Positions 32,619-41,561 of a stretch of DNA of 64,000 bases are shown here, piece after piece. The stretch's first letter is position 1. Each line of letters begins with the position of its first letter. The notes under the pieces were generated by a model. It searched no databases. It saw nothing but the letters and a program-made list of their open reading frames with translations, and had not been told where the DNA came from. The translations under genes were made by a program, and so were the position numbers. This stretch comes from JAFAMB01 sp963775805 (GTDB lineage: Bacteria > Verrucomicrobiota > Verrucomicrobiia > Chthoniobacterales > JAFAMB01), in the NCBI GenBank assembly GCA_963775805.1, contig CAVZKG010000001.1, forward strand, positions 744,001 to 808,000, read 5' to 3'.

Positions 32619-33749
32619 ATGACTGGACGCGTTACGACTCACGACATTGCTCGCGAAGCGGGGGTGTCGCGAACGACCGTGTCACACGTCTTGAATAACC
32701 TTGCGGGAATCAACATTAGTCCCAAAACCCGGGCGCGCGTCCTGGCGACCGCTCGAAAACTTGGCTACGTTCCGAACTCAGCAGCTCAGATGCTCGTTAC
32801 CGGGCGCAGCCGGACCATAGGCTTGATCCTGTCCCGTCCTGACCTGATTTCCGTCGATGCCTTCGTACCAAAAATGATATTTGGCATCAACGAGGCGTGT
32901 CGGGCACGAGGATATCGCTTACTAATCGAAGCCATTGAAGATTCTGCGGACGTCAACGCCTACCTGAACTTGGCGAAAAGCAAACGCATTGACGGCCTGA
33001 TCATCATCAACCCACGCAAGGGGGATGACGGGTTACGAAAATTAATCGAATCGAGGTTCCCCGTCTTGGTGTTCGGAACTTCCGGACATCCGCAGGAAAA
33101 TTCGATCGGAACACGAGATGATCAAGCCAGCTGCCAAGCAACTAAGCACCTGCTTTCGCTGGGACATCAGCGGATAGCCCATATAAGCTATGCCCCCCTT
33201 GAGTATGTCCCCGCCTGTAAACGGCTCGAAGGATATCGCGCCGCCCTTAAGGCGGCAAAAATTCCCCTCAATAAAAAGCTTTTCGCCGAGGGAGATTTCA
33301 CCTGTGAGAGCGGCTACACCGCGATGAGCCAGATCCTTGCTTCGAACGCCCGTCCAACCGCGCTTTTCGCGGGTAACGACACCATTGCAATCGGAGCCAT
33401 GATGGCCCTTCGTGAAGCCGGACTTTCCATTCCAGCAGACTTCGCCGTGGTTGGATACGATGACATTCCGACCGCGCCATTTACCTATCCCCCGCTCACT
33501 ACGATCCGTACCCATGCCGCTGAACAGGGAAAATTGGCCGGACGGGCTGTGATTACGCTATTGGATGGCAAAGAGATCGGAAGCCAACAAGACGTCCTCC
33601 CGCTCGAGTTGATTATCCGAGCGTCTTGCGGAGCAAACGCAACGCGCAATACCCAATGCGCTTCTCCACTCCCTGGCTCGCAGAAACGCGTAGCGGAATC
33701 CTCAGACTCTCGAGAGCCTCAGAAAGGAGCCTCAAAGCGTCTAGCTTAG
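32619..33749 (+). CDS. LacI/GalR-family transcriptional regulator
   Basis: A 376-residue repressor. The N-terminal HTH is THDIAREAGVSRTTVSHVLN, followed by the hinge helix. The periplasmic-binding-like core includes DGLIIINPRKGDDG, RIAHISYAPLEYVPACKRLE and FAVVGYDDIPTAPFTYPPLT. The extended C-terminal tail after residue 345 is unusual and low-complexity. It closes the sugar locus, and its most likely targets are the TAGCACGTGCTA palindromes at 26517-26551. The effector may be the imported sugar or galactose. Confidence 0.92.
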   Translation: MTGRVTTHDIAREAGVSRTTVSHVLNNLAGINISPKTRARVLATARKLGYVPNSAAQMLVTGRSRTIGLILSRPDLISVDAFVPKMIFGINEACRARGYRLLIEAIEDSADVNAYLNLAKSKRIDGLIIINPRKGDDGLRKLIESRFPVLVFGTSGHPQENSIGTRDDQASCQATKHLLSLGHQRIAHISYAPLEYVPACKRLEGYRAALKAAKIPLNKKLFAEGDFTCESGYTAMSQILASNARPTALFAGNDTIAIGAMMALREAGLSIPADFAVVGYDDIPTAPFTYPPLTTIRTHAAEQGKLAGRAVITLLDGKEIGSQQDVLPLELIIRASCGANATRNTQCASPLPGSQKRVAESSDSREPQKGASKRLA

Positions 33750-33750
33750 C

Positions 33751-34152
33751 ATGGCTTCTTCCGACAAAGGATCGATCAAAGAGGCTTTTGGAACTGATCG
33801 TGAAGGAAGTAGTCCGAATCCCAGCGTTTCGGCTTTCAAAATCCATTCTTCATTCAAGGCTCTAAAAGATCATCCGGAAAAGCGCGAGGAGAGCTTCTGG
33901 CGTGCAAATCTTGAGCACGTCTGCCAACTCCTGGCCAATAGCAACAGGTCGGCACGGGTCTTTATTTGGGACCATCGCGACCTTCCCGACGAATTCCATG
34001 ACCGCTATTTGCTAACAGAGCTAGGGAGCTGTGAAATCGGCAAAGGCTTTGACGTTAAGAAGGGCGTGAAAAACAGATTTTATCGGCTCGATCGCGAAAC
34101 TAATCACCGCCTCGAAAGCCTGTTTAGAGCCGATGAAAATAGTAAACAGTGA
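33751..34152 (+). CDS. Protein with C-terminal PLD-like segment, possibly truncated
   Basis: Starts two bases after the LacI stop. The last 70 residues contain VFIWDHRDLPDEFHDRYLL, TELGSCEIGKGFD and VKNRFYRLDRET. The FHDRY(L)LT...G..G.GF pattern recalls the second half of phospholipase-D-like domains in DNA-damage or defence proteins. The N-terminal 60 residues are not recognised. At 133 residues it is shorter than those proteins, so it may be a C-terminal remnant that gained a start. Confidence 0.45.
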   Translation: MASSDKGSIKEAFGTDREGSSPNPSVSAFKIHSSFKALKDHPEKREESFWRANLEHVCQLLANSNRSARVFIWDHRDLPDEFHDRYLLTELGSCEIGKGFDVKKGVKNRFYRLDRETNHRLESLFRADENSKQ

Positions 34153-34372
34153 GGGCGATACTTGGAAGATCCGCAGAGATACGTACGACGAGGGCTGGGG
34201 TTATTAGAAGACGTAGATGGGAAGAGCCTCGCTCACTGGCTATGACTTGCGCTCCGATAACGGAGACAGGGATGGTTCAGGAAAATGCACCATTCATCTG
34301 ACCGACGATTAGCGATCCCAGTTTGTCTGAGAGCCTTCCATTACGCTGTCGCTCACGAGCATAAAAGAGCTC

Positions 34373-34560
34373 TTACTGTGCTTTACTTTCCGTTTCGTAC
34401 GGGCGGGCCCTCCTGCGCCGTACGGGTTTCGGGTCGGGGCCGCTGTCGCCGATGCCGGACAGGATGACGGGATGACTATCGGGAAACTCCGCGACAAGGG
34501 AGAGCCTGCCGCCCATGGCTCCGACAAAGTGTGACACGGTGCTGTTCGGCACACCACCAG
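34373..34560 (-). pseudogene. XRE-family antitoxin-like C-terminal fragment
   Basis: The minus frame reads GGVPNSTVSHFVGAMGGRLS, LVAEFPDSHPVILSGIGD and a basic tail. The pattern 'VS.FV.AMGG.L.LVAEFPD' is that of the end of XRE-type antitoxins and regulators, after the HTH. The HTH itself is lost, although EHGQQVIREAEALAEERE in another minus frame just upstream may be part of it. Confidence 0.35.
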
Positions 34561-34834
34561 CGCTCTTCACGTTCTTCGGCGAGCGCTTCGGCCTCCCTTA
34601 TTACCTGCTGACCATGCTCGAAGAACTTTCAACCGGGTCGCCAAAGAGTACTCCGAAAACGAAGCTAAGTAGCTTTTGCGGAAACCATCGAAACAGCTTC
34701 CGCGCCAGACTTAGAACGCCGAATTTTGAACCAGACCGCACCTTCTTCTCGAGTCAGCGTTTCCAGGTAATGCCGTTTGCAGACCGCCTCAGAATTGCCC
34801 ATTCGTTTGGAGAGTTCGCCTAGTCCCTCTTTGC

Positions 34835-35113
34835 TTGAACGCGCCAGCGCAGATGGCCGCCAATAACGTCAGTATCGGTGATTGGGCGACCGTTACCAAC
34901 AACGGTAACGGCCAACAAACCTATGCAAGGGTTGAAGATGTCGGGCCAGCCGGTGGAACCGGGGAAATATCCCAAGCGGCTGCGAGTGCGGTTGGGATTC
35001 AATATTTAAGCAATTCGTCGACGGTCGGAGACCCTTCCGTGACGGTCACCGCCTATGCCGGCACCGCCGGCATTCAGGGTGATTGTCCCCTAAGCACAGC
35101 TAGTAATTCATGA
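34835..35113 (+). pseudogene. C-terminal fragment of a secreted beta-barrel-like protein
   Basis: The sensible text is SIGDWATVTNNGNGQQTYAR, VEDVGPAGGTGEISQAAASA and STVGDPSVTVTAYAGTAG. It resembles double-psi beta-barrel-type exported domains (chitosanase or RlpA-like), but the family is not certain. There is no good start: TTG at 34835 is in a frame that stays open further upstream. The stop overlaps the ATG of the next gene as ATGA, so the pair was once an operon. Confidence 0.4.
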
Positions 35114-35649
35114 AAACAACATTGATTTCATTAGTTTCGATCCTCTCAGGCTTAACAGGAGTCTCGGCCTACGCAAAAAATGTTATGTCGCCAGATAGGA
35201 ATTGGGCGGTCCTAGCCGAACAAACGATTTCGATCGCGGATGCGAACGGTCAGCCGGTTTTGCCATGGTTGAATAACACATCGTTGGCTGAGCGAATTGA
35301 AATCGCTTGGGCTGGCGATTCGGCCAAGGTTGTCATGGCCTCAAACCTAGCCAGAGGGTCGGGCATCTTCGGCGCTTGGGTCGAAGGAGGTAAGTGGCAC
35401 AAGACTTTGCAATCCGATGATGACCAGGGACCGATCATCCGGCAAGCGCAGCGAGTCTGCGGCGGCCAACTGGTAAGCGGACATCGGTCCTTTGACGGCT
35501 GGATCGGTTCCAACGCCGTGAAGGTGAAAGGGGAAATGACTTTCAGTTCGGGGAAGCGGATTAATCTGCCGCACAAAGAATGCCAGAACTTAAGGTCTAC
35601 ATCCTCTGGCAGCTTAACAGGCCGTTTTCAGGCCATATCGAATTCGTAG
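35110..35649 (+). CDS. Secreted hypothetical protein
   Basis: A 179-residue protein with a signal peptide (KTTLISLVSILSGLTGVSAY, then AKN). The mature part has VMSPDRNWAVLAEQTISIAD and RIEIAWAGDSAKVVMASNLA, a beta-propeller-like or WD-like blade repeat of the form SPD..WAV / AWS.DS.KVV. A single such protein would be a small periplasmic binding module. The C-terminal 20 residues become serine-rich and may be read-through into unrelated DNA. Confidence 0.6.
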   Translation: MKTTLISLVSILSGLTGVSAYAKNVMSPDRNWAVLAEQTISIADANGQPVLPWLNNTSLAERIEIAWAGDSAKVVMASNLARGSGIFGAWVEGGKWHKTLQSDDDQGPIIRQAQRVCGGQLVSGHRSFDGWIGSNAVKVKGEMTFSSGKRINLPHKECQNLRSTSSGSLTGRFQAISNS

Positions 35650-35855
35650 ATTTTTCCGCTCAAAACGTCGGTCTTGGCGAGTGCTGCCAGCAGATCGTTG
35701 AAAGCCTGCTGGGCTTGGGAATCGGAAAGCTGGCCTGGCAGAGCCTCCAGCGCTTCGGCAAGGGCGGATAGTGCTCGCTCTCCACGCCCGCCTGCCCTTT
35801 GTGCGGCATACAGAATATACGGAATTTTTGAAAGAAGATTGGTTATTCGAGGCGA
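35628..35855 (-). pseudogene. Ala/Leu-rich helical repeat protein, C-terminal remnant
   Basis: A minus frame with no start codon reads RALSALAEALEALPGQLSDS, QAQQAFNDLLAALAKTDV, LSGKIYEFDMA and a stop. Alternating ALAEAL and LLAALAKT units are typical of helical repeat tails on large signalling proteins in Verrucomicrobiota. Only about one to two repeats are left. It overlaps the 3' end of the secreted protein gene on the other strand. Confidence 0.4.
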
Positions 35856-36151
35856 TCACGGAAACCTACGTGCCCCACTCGCAAGGTTTTGAAGGACATT
35901 ATCGTGATAGCCTCTCGTTTCGGCTGACGATGGCTTTGTGACAATGATGCGAATATCCTTTTGTACGACCGAGTCGACCGTGTACGATTCTTTTGAGAGA
36001 ATTTTGGGTCGCCGTCTTGTTTTTTTGGAGGATTGCTTTCTCAGGTTTGAGGAATCTTACGCGACCGGCGAAGGCCTGAACGATTCTTGAGCACCATCCG
36101 ACTTCACGATTTGGCCCTCTTAACCGCACCTAACCTGCTTACTACCCTAAC

Positions 36152-37111
36152 ATGAGCATCACCAACTTTCTCCGTATTGGAAGTCTAACCATTATGGGCG
36201 TGCTTTTAGGAGGCGTCCTGGAAACATCGACGCTTGCCGAGACTAAGAAACTTGATTCGGTGGCCCTGACCGTGGGCGACCTCGGGAATCCCTTCTTTGT
36301 ACAGGTAGCCCATGGCGCGGAAGCCCAGGCTAAGCATATCAACGACAAAGTGCAGTTCACCGCGCTTTCGAGCAATTACGATGTAGACAACCAAAGCAAT
36401 CAAATTGATAAATTCGTTTCTTCGCACGTTAATCTGATCCTTCTAGGTGCGGCGGACAGCAAGGGCATCGCCCCTGCAGTCCAGCGAGCGAAGCAGGCGG
36501 GCGTCACGGTGGTGGCTGTTGATGTGGGCGCCGAAGGCGGCGTGGACGCCACGGTCACCTCAAATAACAAACAGGCTGGCACGGAGGATGGTGTATATTT
36601 GGCGAAGCGGCTTAACGGCAAGGGTCAAATTGTTATTGTCAATGGACCTCCTGTAACGGCGGTAACCGATCGGGTGACCGGCTTTCTGGAGGAGATCAAA
36701 AAACACCCGGATATCAAGATCCTTTCGCAAGACCAAAACGCCGGCGGCAACCGTGAAGGGGGTCTGCGCGTCATGAGCGGCCTATTGACGGCATTTAAGC
36801 AAATTGATGCAGTCTTCGCCATCAACGATCCGACCGCTATCGGATGTGACTTGGCAGCGAAGCAAGCCCAGCGGAAGGAGTTCTTTATCCTGGGGGTCGA
36901 CGGTTCGCCGGACATCGTCCCTTTTCTGAAAGATCCCGCGAGCTTGATCGCAGCCACCGCTGCGCAGGATCCTTACTTAATGGCGGAAGAGGCCGTCAAG
37001 ATTGGTTACGACGATATGGAGGGCAAAAAGCCGAAGGATGAGCTGACCCTCATCCCGGTGGGTCTAATTACTAGGGAAAATGTCGACAGGTACGCTGGCT
37101 GGACCAAGTAA
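36152..37111 (+). CDS. Ribose-type sugar-binding protein (RbsB family)
   Basis: A 319-residue periplasmic binding protein of CUT2 type. A signal peptide (LRIGSLTIMGVLLGGVLE, then TSTLAET) precedes VALTVGDLGNPFFVQVAHGA. Ligand-loop motifs VDVGAEGGVDATVTSNN and VFAINDPTAIGCDLAA are typical. No ATPase or permease gene follows; the next genes are on the other strand. It could feed a transporter encoded elsewhere or act as a receptor. The nearby PfkB fragment and FucP-like symporter suggest a former ketose or fructose locus. Confidence 0.88.
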   Translation: MSITNFLRIGSLTIMGVLLGGVLETSTLAETKKLDSVALTVGDLGNPFFVQVAHGAEAQAKHINDKVQFTALSSNYDVDNQSNQIDKFVSSHVNLILLGAADSKGIAPAVQRAKQAGVTVVAVDVGAEGGVDATVTSNNKQAGTEDGVYLAKRLNGKGQIVIVNGPPVTAVTDRVTGFLEEIKKHPDIKILSQDQNAGGNREGGLRVMSGLLTAFKQIDAVFAINDPTAIGCDLAAKQAQRKEFFILGVDGSPDIVPFLKDPASLIAATAAQDPYLMAEEAVKIGYDDMEGKKPKDELTLIPVGLITRENVDRYAGWTK

Positions 37112-37278
37112 GCGGGAGAACTCGGGTTGGACCTGCGCGGCGGTGACGACGAAAATTGATTCTAGTAGTGCCTTCGCTCCGATTTAAACTCGGCCCTCGT
37201 TCTCGCCCTCGAGATTGGCCGACCGGTCGTGATCAATGAGGACAGCGCTGCGAGAGCCTTCGAACCTCCATGAAGGAC

Positions 37279-37647
37279 CTAAAGCTGCCGCGCCGCAAGC
37301 AGAAACCAGCAACTCAAAAAGCGCTCGCGGGCGCGTTCAGGCACTGGGTTGTCCTCCGAGGGTGCCTTAGCCTTTAGATTGGCTCTAAACTCGTGGATAA
37401 TCTCTTGAGGCAGCAACGGCGTCGCTCCCTCGTGCGAGGCGACAATGCTACCCAGACGGCAAGCAGTTTCCAGGACGGTGTGAGAGTTGGCTCCTCGCGT
37501 CAGCCCGACCATCAGGCCGGCCATGAACGCATCACCCGCGCCTACGGTATCCTTGACGACCACTTCCGGAGCAGGCGCCGAAACGAGGTTGCCCCGATCC
37601 CACAGCGACAAGGATCTAGTGTTTATCCTTGAACCGGACGGCGACAT
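37279..37647 (-). pseudogene. PfkB-family sugar kinase C-terminal fragment
   Basis: The frame holds EVVVKDTVGAGDAFMAGLMV, the PfkB signature with the catalytic Asp in GAGD, and SIVASHEGATPLLPQEII near the end. That is the C-terminal third of a fructokinase-like protein of about 300 residues. Upstream homology ends at about 37600. It sits 32 bases downstream of the FucP-like symporter gene and probably was its kinase partner before truncation. Confidence 0.7.
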
Positions 37648-37679
37648 TTCGTGATCGCGTTATTTTGTTTGACGCGAGC

Positions 37680-39065
37680 TCAGTGCCCTCCTGAAGCCGA
37701 CACCCCGTGCAGGCCCTCCGATCCACTGAGTCTCGGCCACAAAAATGCATAAACCGCAATGAACGCAAAGCACCCCATCGGCACGATAAATGCCCGAGAC
37801 AGATCGTACATGTCGGCTATTGATCCCATTACCTTTGGCAGAATCGCCCCGCCCATGATGGCCATGACAAGAAAGGAGGATGCCTTTTTTGCACGCTGCC
37901 CGAGGCCGAAAATGCCCAGCGCAAAGATGGTCGGGAACATGATGGACATAAAAAAATAAGTCAGTAAGACGCAAGCGCCCGATAGCCAGCCCAATTTTAA
38001 GAAGATTACCAGACAAAGGACCGCATTGATGGCGCCATAGAGACCGAGAAGTTTGTGGGCAGAGAATCTTCTTAGCAGACCAGTGCCAATGAACCGGCCG
38101 CCCAGGAAGAGAAGCAGGCCCACCGATACCAGATTGGAGGCGCCTTTGTTGCTAAAAGCAACTGCTCCAGTCGTGCGAATTTCAGTCAAGCTGTTCAGCC
38201 AGTGCTTCAAGAAGTCGGGGCTGTTTTGTACGGCCGCGTCCAACCTGTCAGGAATTGCGGGGACCTGAGAGGTCACGTAATTAATAAAGAAGCTGAAGAT
38301 GCCGGCCTGAGCGGCTACGTATAAGAATTGTGCAATGACCGCCATCACGAAGTGTGGGTGCGACCAGATGGAGTGTGAAACCCCCGTCGTCGAGTCGTCC
38401 ATGTGAAAGTCGTCCTTGGCTTTGATGTCGGGAACATTGGCAAAGTAGAATATGACGGCCAGGATAATGACCACCAAACCGACAGCGGTGTAAGGAATCC
38501 AGAGATTCTCGCTGCCCGTACTCTCTCCTGAGGCATTCTTGGAATAGAAAAACATGCCGCCCGCGATTGGGCCGAAAATCAAGCCGATGCCATTGCAGGA
38601 TTGGGCCAGATTTATGCGGGTGGCGCCATATTCCTCTGCCCCTAGGACCGTGGCGTACGGATTAGCAATGGTTTCGAGGAAGGTTAGACCCGCTGCAATG
38701 ATGCAGACGCCCAGCAAAAATGCCCAGAAGGATCCAATGTGCGTCGCCGGGATAAACCAGAATCCACCCACTGCAACTAATAAGAGACCCGCAATGATGC
38801 CGCCTTTATAACCCAGTTTCGCCGCCAGCCATCCCGCTGGAAGCGCCATCAGGAAATAGCCTAGGTAGTGTGCGAATTGCACCCAGGCAGATTGGGCCAA
38901 GTCCAGGTGTAGTACTTCCTGAAAATGCTTGTCCATGACGTCGATCATCCCATTGCAAAATCCCCACAGAGCAAATAGCAAGATGAGGAGGAGAAACGTG
39001 AAGAGGACATTTTGGCCGTCGTCAGTGACAAACATGCCTTTTTTAGTGATTTTACCGGTGTTCAT
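37680..39065 (-). CDS. FucP/GluP-type sugar:proton symporter (MFS)
   Basis: A 461-residue, 12-helix transporter. FALWGFCNGMIDVMDKHFQE in TM1 and LFLETIANPYATVLG-like TLETIANPYATVLGAE in TM5 are signatures of the FHS (fucose/glucose/galactose) MFS family. An inserted loop of about 30 residues (VPAIPDRLDAAVQNSPDFLK) lies between TM7 and TM8. Substrate may be fructose, glucose or galactose, given the kinase fragment downstream. A LacI-like palindrome lies about 105 bases upstream of its start. Confidence 0.9.
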   Translation of the reverse strand: MNTGKITKKGMFVTDDGQNVLFTFLLLILLFALWGFCNGMIDVMDKHFQEVLHLDLAQSAWVQFAHYLGYFLMALPAGWLAAKLGYKGGIIAGLLLVAVGGFWFIPATHIGSFWAFLLGVCIIAAGLTFLETIANPYATVLGAEEYGATRINLAQSCNGIGLIFGPIAGGMFFYSKNASGESTGSENLWIPYTAVGLVVIILAVIFYFANVPDIKAKDDFHMDDSTTGVSHSIWSHPHFVMAVIAQFLYVAAQAGIFSFFINYVTSQVPAIPDRLDAAVQNSPDFLKHWLNSLTEIRTTGAVAFSNKGASNLVSVGLLLFLGGRFIGTGLLRRFSAHKLLGLYGAINAVLCLVIFLKLGWLSGACVLLTYFFMSIMFPTIFALGIFGLGQRAKKASSFLVMAIMGGAILPKVMGSIADMYDLSRAFIVPMGCFAFIAVYAFLWPRLSGSEGLHGVSASGGH

Positions 39066-39170
39066 TTTTGGAGGAACTGGGGAAGTTTAAGAGTCGATTT
39101 GGCGTCTCATGCTGGGATCGAACCAGATCTGTCTGATTCTATTGTGTGTAACCCAAAACACGCCACCGCT

Positions 39171-39195
39171 AGCCGTTTTGCCGAAACAAAACGCT
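39171..39195 (-). promoter_or_regulatory. Candidate operator upstream of the FucP-like gene
   Basis: CGTTTTG (39174-39180) and CAAAACG (39187-39193) form a seven-base inverted repeat with six-base spacer. With one bulged C the arms extend to AG...CT. Spacing and size fit a LacI/GalR operator. It is about 105 bases upstream of the symporter ATG. It differs in sequence from the palindromes at 26517-26551, so another regulator would be involved. Confidence 0.35.
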
Positions 39196-39515
39196 TGTCC
39201 GCGAGCCAGTCTGATCGTCGATTGGAGCAGGACTTGGAGAAGAATTCGAGTTTAAAAACTCTGAGTTCTCAATGACGCGCTCGCCGACATGATTTCGGCA
39301 GCGCACATTTAGCCCGTTCGGTTAGACTGACGGACACCGGCGGTTCGATGACTGACCGGATGTTTAGATTGCGATGGCGGTACTTCTGGTGACGTTCTCT
39401 GGAGTCCTAGTGGGGAAAAGTATCTGCGAGTAAGCACAATCCGAGCGATTCTCGAATTGTGCTCGTCGGATAGGGGCACGAAAGTGCTTACGTTATTTGT
39501 CGAATAGCTAGGGGC

Positions 39516-39752
39516 CTCCGCGACGATGCTCTCCGCCAACCGCGCGCCGTGGCGACAAAGCAACTCCGGTTCGTGAGCCATTCGTTCCTTTTGCGTTAGC
39601 TCCGGTTCCACGTCCGAGAGTGCCACGATTTCGTCGAAACAGATACGTAGACCAGCACGGGCGGCCTCCTCCACTCGCCCGCCGAACGCGATGACCGGTC
39701 GTCCGAGTCGTCGGGCCATGGCGGCGATACCGGCTGGAGCTTTGACGCCTGT
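39516..39752 (-). pseudogene. Glycerate kinase C-terminal fragment
   Basis: Within a longer minus frame, the stretch KAPAGIAAMARRLGRPVIAF, GGRVEEAARAGLRICFDEI and GARLAESIV matches the C-terminal region of GlxK-type glycerate kinases (G.K.P.GVA..A...G.PVIA..G). The flanking parts of the frame do not match. The N-terminal two thirds are absent. Confidence 0.45.
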
Positions 39753-40043
39753 ACTGACCGCCGACGAAGCCCGTACGTTGCTTGACAGTATCCCAATCAC
39801 CAAACCTGCCGCAGAAGACGGATCCGAGGCGACCAGCATCGATCTCATCGGCTTGCGCGACCGAACCGCCAAGGCCATCATCGGTTTAACAAATGATTCG
39901 TTTTCCACTCAGGTTTCCCACTGCTACGACTTATTTTACTTTTTTACCGCAATCGTTACTCCCGTAAACTCGTTTGGCACTACAGTCGAGCCTCCTGACA
40001 TTCACCAGCTCTCTCAAATATTCAGCAGCTCGAAAAACGCACA

Positions 40044-41033
40044 ATGCCTGATCTAACTTTTCTCGCGCTCGAGAATCCCCTCGGTTTACTCGGCACAAAA
40101 ATCAAAGGCGTAATCCAGGACGAATTAGACCCTCGTTTAAAGCCTATTGCGAAACTCAACCAGGAGAGCCCAGCGGGAGGTCTCGTGGTACGTAATTTTC
40201 AAAAAAATGGCAAGGACCCAACCAAATATTCAGACAGATATGACCGGATGGTACGCGAGGATAAAAACACTGCCTTCGAAAATTCGCAGCTGCCTAAGGG
40301 AGAAAAGCCGTCGCCCCTAATCCTACCAACATTTGTCGAAGATGTCTCCGACAATAAGGCGCTCCTAATCAAGCTGCTACGCAATAAGGCGGATTACCCC
40401 GATCTGCGTGTCGCGATGTGCAGCTCGTTAACTTCCACCGTGAAGTATATTCAAAATTACCAAACCGCGAATCCGAACGACCAGTTCGACACTTTGATTC
40501 TTTACGGTCATGGCAGCCCTGGCGCTATAAACATGGGCACTTCCAAATGGAACATCGGCGAGGCCATAACACTAACGGACACCAACAAGGACAAGTACAA
40601 AAACAGGAAACATGGTCGCGAGATGTTCGGCCTCGACAAACCCGAAACAGACCCCACACAACCTTTGCGCGTTCGCAGCCTTAACTCCGGCACCGAAAAA
40701 TATTTTGTACGTGAATTTAAACAGCGTTACAAGGGTGCATGTTTTGTAGAAAATCTCGAAACGAAACATTTTCATATTTTCCTCATGGGCTGTGAAGTCG
40801 GAGCAAACGAACAGACCTTCACGCAGGAATTGGCAGTATCTATAGCCAAGATGGGACTTACGGTGTGCATTTCGGCGCCGACCGATGAAATAAAACCGCT
40901 TCATCTCGAAGACCTTCTGTGGCGCCTGCAGCACCCCGGCAAAGTCGATGTCCGTCAGAAATGCGTCGATCGAGTAGCATGGAAACTAAACGATACTGTT
41001 CCCGTAGTGTCCGCGGTCGCGTCTCCACCATAG
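40044..41033 (+). CDS. Orphan clan-CD (caspase-like) cysteine peptidase candidate
   Basis: A 329-residue cytoplasmic protein with no signal or membrane helix. Residues 149-160 (DTLILYGHGSPG) put His156-Gly157 at the end of a hydrophobic strand. Residues 243-251 (FHIFLMGCE) put Cys250 after a second hydrophobic strand and a Gly. This His-Gly / Gly-Cys arrangement is the catalytic dyad layout of clan CD peptidases (caspases, gingipains, CHAT, C80). A family was not recognised. The N-terminal 120 and C-terminal 60 residues carry no known domain. It is lysine- and asparagine-rich, its codon use is less GC-rich than its neighbours, and it is flanked by gene debris, so it looks recently acquired. 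No obvious partner or substrate gene adjoins it. Confidence 0.7.
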   Translation: MPDLTFLALENPLGLLGTKIKGVIQDELDPRLKPIAKLNQESPAGGLVVRNFQKNGKDPTKYSDRYDRMVREDKNTAFENSQLPKGEKPSPLILPTFVEDVSDNKALLIKLLRNKADYPDLRVAMCSSLTSTVKYIQNYQTANPNDQFDTLILYGHGSPGAINMGTSKWNIGEAITLTDTNKDKYKNRKHGREMFGLDKPETDPTQPLRVRSLNSGTEKYFVREFKQRYKGACFVENLETKHFHIFLMGCEVGANEQTFTQELAVSIAKMGLTVCISAPTDEIKPLHLEDLLWRLQHPGKVDVRQKCVDRVAWKLNDTVPVVSAVASPP

Positions 41034-41086
41034 AACGACTACGATGATTGAGGTTTTATCGCTGCGGTCGATAATGGCTTCAAAAC

Positions 41087-41448
41087 ATGTGTGGGCGATA
41101 CAGACTGACAGCAGACCAACGAGCTCTCGCTATTGGGAAGGCGAATTCGGTTCGGACCTCAATCTCGCCGGGTGGACAAAAAAATTTACCGGGAAGCCGA
41201 CGATTACTGTCGGCTCGGTGACGCTCAACAATTCCATGATTGAGATGATGCAGGGGTTCGGCGGTTCACCGGTCGATAATCTCGACCGGCTATTGTCTGG
41301 TTTTGAGCGCGGTGAATGCGACATGGTCGCGGTGGGCCGGGCGATGATCGCCAATCCCGATTGGGTCAAGCGAGTTCGAGAGGGTGAGCCTCTCAGGCCC
41401 TACCACATACACATGCTCAAGACGCTCGATTCATCACTTTCTCCTTAA
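41087..41448 (+). pseudogene. Chimera: SRAP N-terminus joined to Old-Yellow-Enzyme C-terminus
   Basis: ATG at 41087 starts MCGRYRLTADQRALAIG, a perfect SRAP N-terminus with Cys2. Near 41135 the homology ends, and in a different frame the C-terminal third of an NADH:flavin oxidoreductase follows: FGSDLNLAGWTKKFTGKPT, DRLLSGFERGECDMVAVGRA and PYHIHMLKTL. Neither part is complete. The two gene pieces must have been joined by deletion or illegitimate recombination. The SRAP piece is closely similar to the start region of the SRAP gene at 23985. Confidence 0.75.
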
Positions 41449-41561
41449 CAACAAGACAATGACATGACCATGCAGAATGATTCCAACACCAAGACGAAAG
41501 CGGTTCGCGGAATCTCTCATTCCCTCGTTGCGCCAATCACAGGCAAGCTTTCCTCAATGCT

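Noticed and set aside
34153..34372. Cys- and Arg-rich short frames
   Set aside because: Composition typical of noncoding GC-rich DNA; no start signal.
39105..39170. tRNA-like piece (GGATCGAACCAG on plus, T-arm-like on minus)
   Set aside because: Only the T arm resembles a tRNA; no acceptor or anticodon stem could be paired.
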